From contig JAPPDX010000060.1 of the NCBI GenBank assembly GCA_028824415.1, forward strand, positions 1 through 45,216: a stretch of 45,216 bases of DNA. The letters run 5' to 3'. How positions within the stretch are numbered: the stretch's first letter is position 1; each line of letters begins with the position of its first letter. Positions 43,507-45,216 of this stretch are shown here, one piece after another. A model generated the notes under the pieces. That model did no database searches. It had not been told where the DNA came from and saw nothing but the letters and a program-made list of their open reading frames with translations. The position numbers were made by a program, and so were the translations under genes. This stretch comes from a bacterium (GTDB lineage: Bacteria; Actinomycetota; Acidimicrobiia; Acidimicrobiales; CATQHL01).

Positions 43507-44700
43507 TCACACCGCCAGCGGCAGGCGGGCCAGCCCCCGCTCGGTGGAGATGTACAGCCGCTCCACCTCGCCGGCGAGGCGGAAGTGCGGTACCCGCTCG
43601 AAGATCACCTCCAGCGCCACGCGCCCCTCGAGGCGGGCGAGCGGCGCCCCGACGCAGCGGTGCACGCCGTCGCCGAAGCCGAGATGGCGGCGGGGACGGC
43701 GGAACACGTCGAAGGAGTCCGGATCCTCGAATACCCGCGGGTCGCGATGCGCCGCGGCCAGCAGCATCATCACCCGGCTGCCCGCCGGTACGACGCGGCC
43801 GTGCAACTCGACGTCGCGGGTGGTGATGCGGGACGTCCACTGCACGGGCGACTCGTAGCGGAGCAACTCCTCCACCGCGTTGGGCACCGCCTCGGGCGTG
43901 ACCGCCAGACGGGCCTGCTGATCGGGGTGCTGCGCCAGCAGGTACAGCCCGTTGGACACGAGGGAGCTGGTCGTCGTATTGCCCGCCAGGTAGATGATCA
44001 GGCACATGGCGAACATCTCGCCGGCGTCGATCGGCTCCCCGTCGATCTCCCCGGTGGCGAGGCTGGAGATCACGTCGTCACGCGGCGAGCGCCGCCGGTC
44101 GGCCACGAGCTCGCTCATGTAGCGCCGCAGTTCGTCGGCCGCGGCAGTCGAGATCTCGTTGAACTCGTCGGTGCCCGACAGTGCCAGCAGCATGTCGTGG
44201 GCGAGTTGCCGGACGGTCGCCTCCTCGGACAGTGGGATGCCCATCAACTGGCAGATGACGAGGACCGGCAGGCGCTGGGAGAAGTCGGCGGCGAAATCCC
44301 CGCCGCCGTCGGCACACATCCCGTCGATGAGTTCGTGGGCGAATGCCCGCACCAGCGGCTCGTATGCGCCCACCGTGTTGTTGGAGAAGTGGTGGCTCAC
44401 CAGCCGGCGCAGCTGGTCGTGGCGGGGCGGGTCCATGTTCAGGATCTCCGGGCCGATCGTCTCGCTGAACCCTGGCTCGATGTTGACGCCCTCGGCGCTG
44501 GAGAACGTCTGCCAGTCCTTCAGCGCCGGGCGCAGGTCGCCGTAGCGGCACAGCGTCCAGATGCCCCGCTCGGCGTTGTGGTACAGGGGGTGATCCGCCA
44601 ACAGGCGCCGGTAGTAGGGGTACGGATCCTCCTGCACGTCCCGCGAGAGCGGGTCGTAACCCACGGGATCGGGCGCCGCCGCGCCACGATTGACAACCAC
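43507..44700 (-). CDS. Cytochrome P450
   Basis: This 397-residue bacterial P450 has the I-helix IYLAGNTTTSSLVSNG, the K-helix EELLRYESPVQ (ExxR) and the haem loop LGFGDGVHRCVGAPLAR with the cysteine ligand. It would hydroxylate or oxidise a small hydrophobic substrate using ferredoxin electrons; no ferredoxin gene is adjacent. An in-frame start exists at 44802, but GTG 44700 gives the normal P450 length and lies 7 nt after TAATTT, the leaderless geometry seen elsewhere. The upstream part of the longer frame overlaps the divergent promoter of the lipoprotein gene. Substrate unknown. Confidence 0.9.
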   Translation of the reverse strand: MVVNRGAAAPDPVGYDPLSRDVQEDPYPYYRRLLADHPLYHNAERGIWTLCRYGDLRPALKDWQTFSSAEGVNIEPGFSETIGPEILNMDPPRHDQLRRLVSHHFSNNTVGAYEPLVRAFAHELIDGMCADGGGDFAADFSQRLPVLVICQLMGIPLSEEATVRQLAHDMLLALSGTDEFNEISTAAADELRRYMSELVADRRRSPRDDVISSLATGEIDGEPIDAGEMFAMCLIIYLAGNTTTSSLVSNGLYLLAQHPDQQARLAVTPEAVPNAVEELLRYESPVQWTSRITTRDVELHGRVVPAGSRVMMLLAAAHRDPRVFEDPDSFDVFRRPRRHLGFGDGVHRCVGAPLARLEGRVALEVIFERVPHFRLAGEVERLYISTERGLARLPLAV

Positions 44701-44717
44701 AGGGGGCAAATTAGACT
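44690..44717 (+). promoter_or_regulatory. Promoter TTGACA-16-TAGACT for the binding-lipoprotein gene
   Basis: TTGACA (44690-44695), the best -35 in the window, is followed by 16 nt and TAGACT (44712-44717). It would make a leader of about 145 nt before ATG 44868. The region overlaps the start of the divergent P450 gene. Confidence 0.5.
44708..44713 (-). promoter_or_regulatory. -10-like TAATTT, leaderless promoter of the P450 gene
   Basis: On the minus strand TAATTT is followed by 7 nt and GTG 44700. It overlaps the -10 of the opposite promoter by two bases. Confidence 0.4.
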
Positions 44718-44867
44718 CCGCGGCTGCGGGCAGCACACCGACGCCCAGGGGGGAATCCAGACTCCACTCCTTGTGTCGGCGCGCTGCCGGCGCCCAATTC
44801 ACCTGGCCCCGCCGCGAAATCGTCCGATGGGCACCGGCGGAGCCATCAAAACGGAGGGGAACACCTG

Positions 44868-45216
44868 ATGGGTCACACGACCAGACTTACTTCGCGGCGC
44901 AGGGGAGGGCTCAGCCTGCTGGCCGCCCTGCTCGCCGTACTGGCGCTGCTCGCCGTGTCGTGCGGCGACGGCGACGACGGTGATGCCGCACCGGCCGCGC
45001 CGCCCGAGCCGGCACCCGCCGCACCCGAGGCGGCTCCAGCGGCACCCGAACCCGCCGACGAGGCGCCCGCGGCGGCGCCCGATCCTCCACCCGCCGCCGA
45101 GCCCGCGGAGGAGGAAGTCGACCTCACGCAGGCCGATGGCGACGCGATCGAGATCTGGGTCGTGGGATCGGTGCTGAACAACCCGTTCTGGGATCTCATC
45201 CAGAACGGCTCGCTGG
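44868..45216 (+). CDS. Sugar-type ABC substrate-binding lipoprotein, N-terminal part (cut by window end)
   Basis: ATG 44868 has a GGAGGGG site 8 nt upstream. Residues 1-31 are a lipoprotein signal peptide (RRRGG, then a leucine-rich stretch) ending in LLAVSC with Cys32 acylated. Residues 38-90 form a linker of proline, alanine and acidic residues. The binding domain starts with IEIWVVGSVLNNPFWDLIQNGS, the opening strand and helix of ribose-binding-protein-like (type I, Peripla_BP_4) receptors. The frame remains open at the window edge. It probably heads an importer operon lying to the right. Confidence 0.82.
   Translation, partial: MGHTTRLTSRRRGGLSLLAALLAVLALLAVSCGDGDDGDAAPAAPPEPAPAAPEAAPAAPEPADEAPAAAPDPPPAAEPAEEEVDLTQADGDAIEIWVVGSVLNNPFWDLIQNGSL

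Overview
This 45.2 kb window is GC-rich, densely packed chromosome. Third positions are strongly G/C, GTG and TTG starts are frequent, and several operons have 1-4 bp start/stop overlaps. The content (F420-type luciferase-like oxidoreductase, P450, several SDRs, MmgE/PrpD protein, KstD-like flavoprotein, PgcA-type mutase) and the many TANNNT boxes placed 6-7 nt before start codons fit an actinobacterium, most plausibly an uncultured member of the Acidimicrobiia. That placement is inference. I see no rRNA, tRNA, CRISPR array or transposase.

Layout. 1-8694: the end of an aconitase-family gene, an acyl-CoA ligase, an MmgE/PrpD protein divergent from a KstD-like flavoprotein, a solitary molybdenum-hydroxylase large subunit and a first MFS transporter. 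8695-14270: an island of visibly lower GC with two translationally coupled minus-strand genes. One is a AAA/DUF4143 ATPase. The other is a 1378-residue NACHT/STAND-like NTPase ending in a PD-(D/E)XK nuclease-like domain. A 38-bp near-perfect palindrome sits just behind their leaderless promoter. This pair is the best candidate for an undescribed system, probably defence-related. 14271-25360: a purine/nucleoside salvage region with two amidohydrolase-type deaminases flanking a BMP-type nucleoside ABC importer (ATPase and two permeases, no binding protein), an ABC-F protein, and a purine nucleoside phosphorylase coupled to a phosphoglucomutase/phosphopentomutase-type enzyme. 25361-31010: a 531-bp gap holding a likely small gene and its terminator, an AlkB-like dioxygenase, an SDR, a membrane-anchored coiled-coil protein with three 87-bp tandem repeats, a VOC protein, and D-aminoacyl-tRNA deacylase divergent from an N-acyl-D-amino-acid deacylase. 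31146-40208: a minus-strand stretch with two more paralogues of the first MFS transporter flanking a vanadium-haloperoxidase-like secreted protein, then a stand-alone lipoyl domain, E1-beta, E1-alpha, a VOC protein, an SDR and a luciferase-like oxidoreductase. 40374-45216: an orphan branched-chain-type binding lipoprotein, an SDR coupled to a lipoyl-less E2 acyltransferase core, a P450, and the start of a sugar-type binding lipoprotein cut by the window edge.

How genes may work together. The nucleoside importer, deaminases, phosphorylase and mutase form a plausible path from imported purine nucleoside to free base plus ribose-5-phosphate. The E1 subunits, the separate lipoyl protein and the separate acyltransferase core look like a 2-oxoacid dehydrogenase complex whose E2 is split over two operons; no E3 is present here. 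The ATPase and NACHT-nuclease pair looks self-contained and is probably regulated through its palindrome. All functional assignments come from motifs read by eye, not from database searches.
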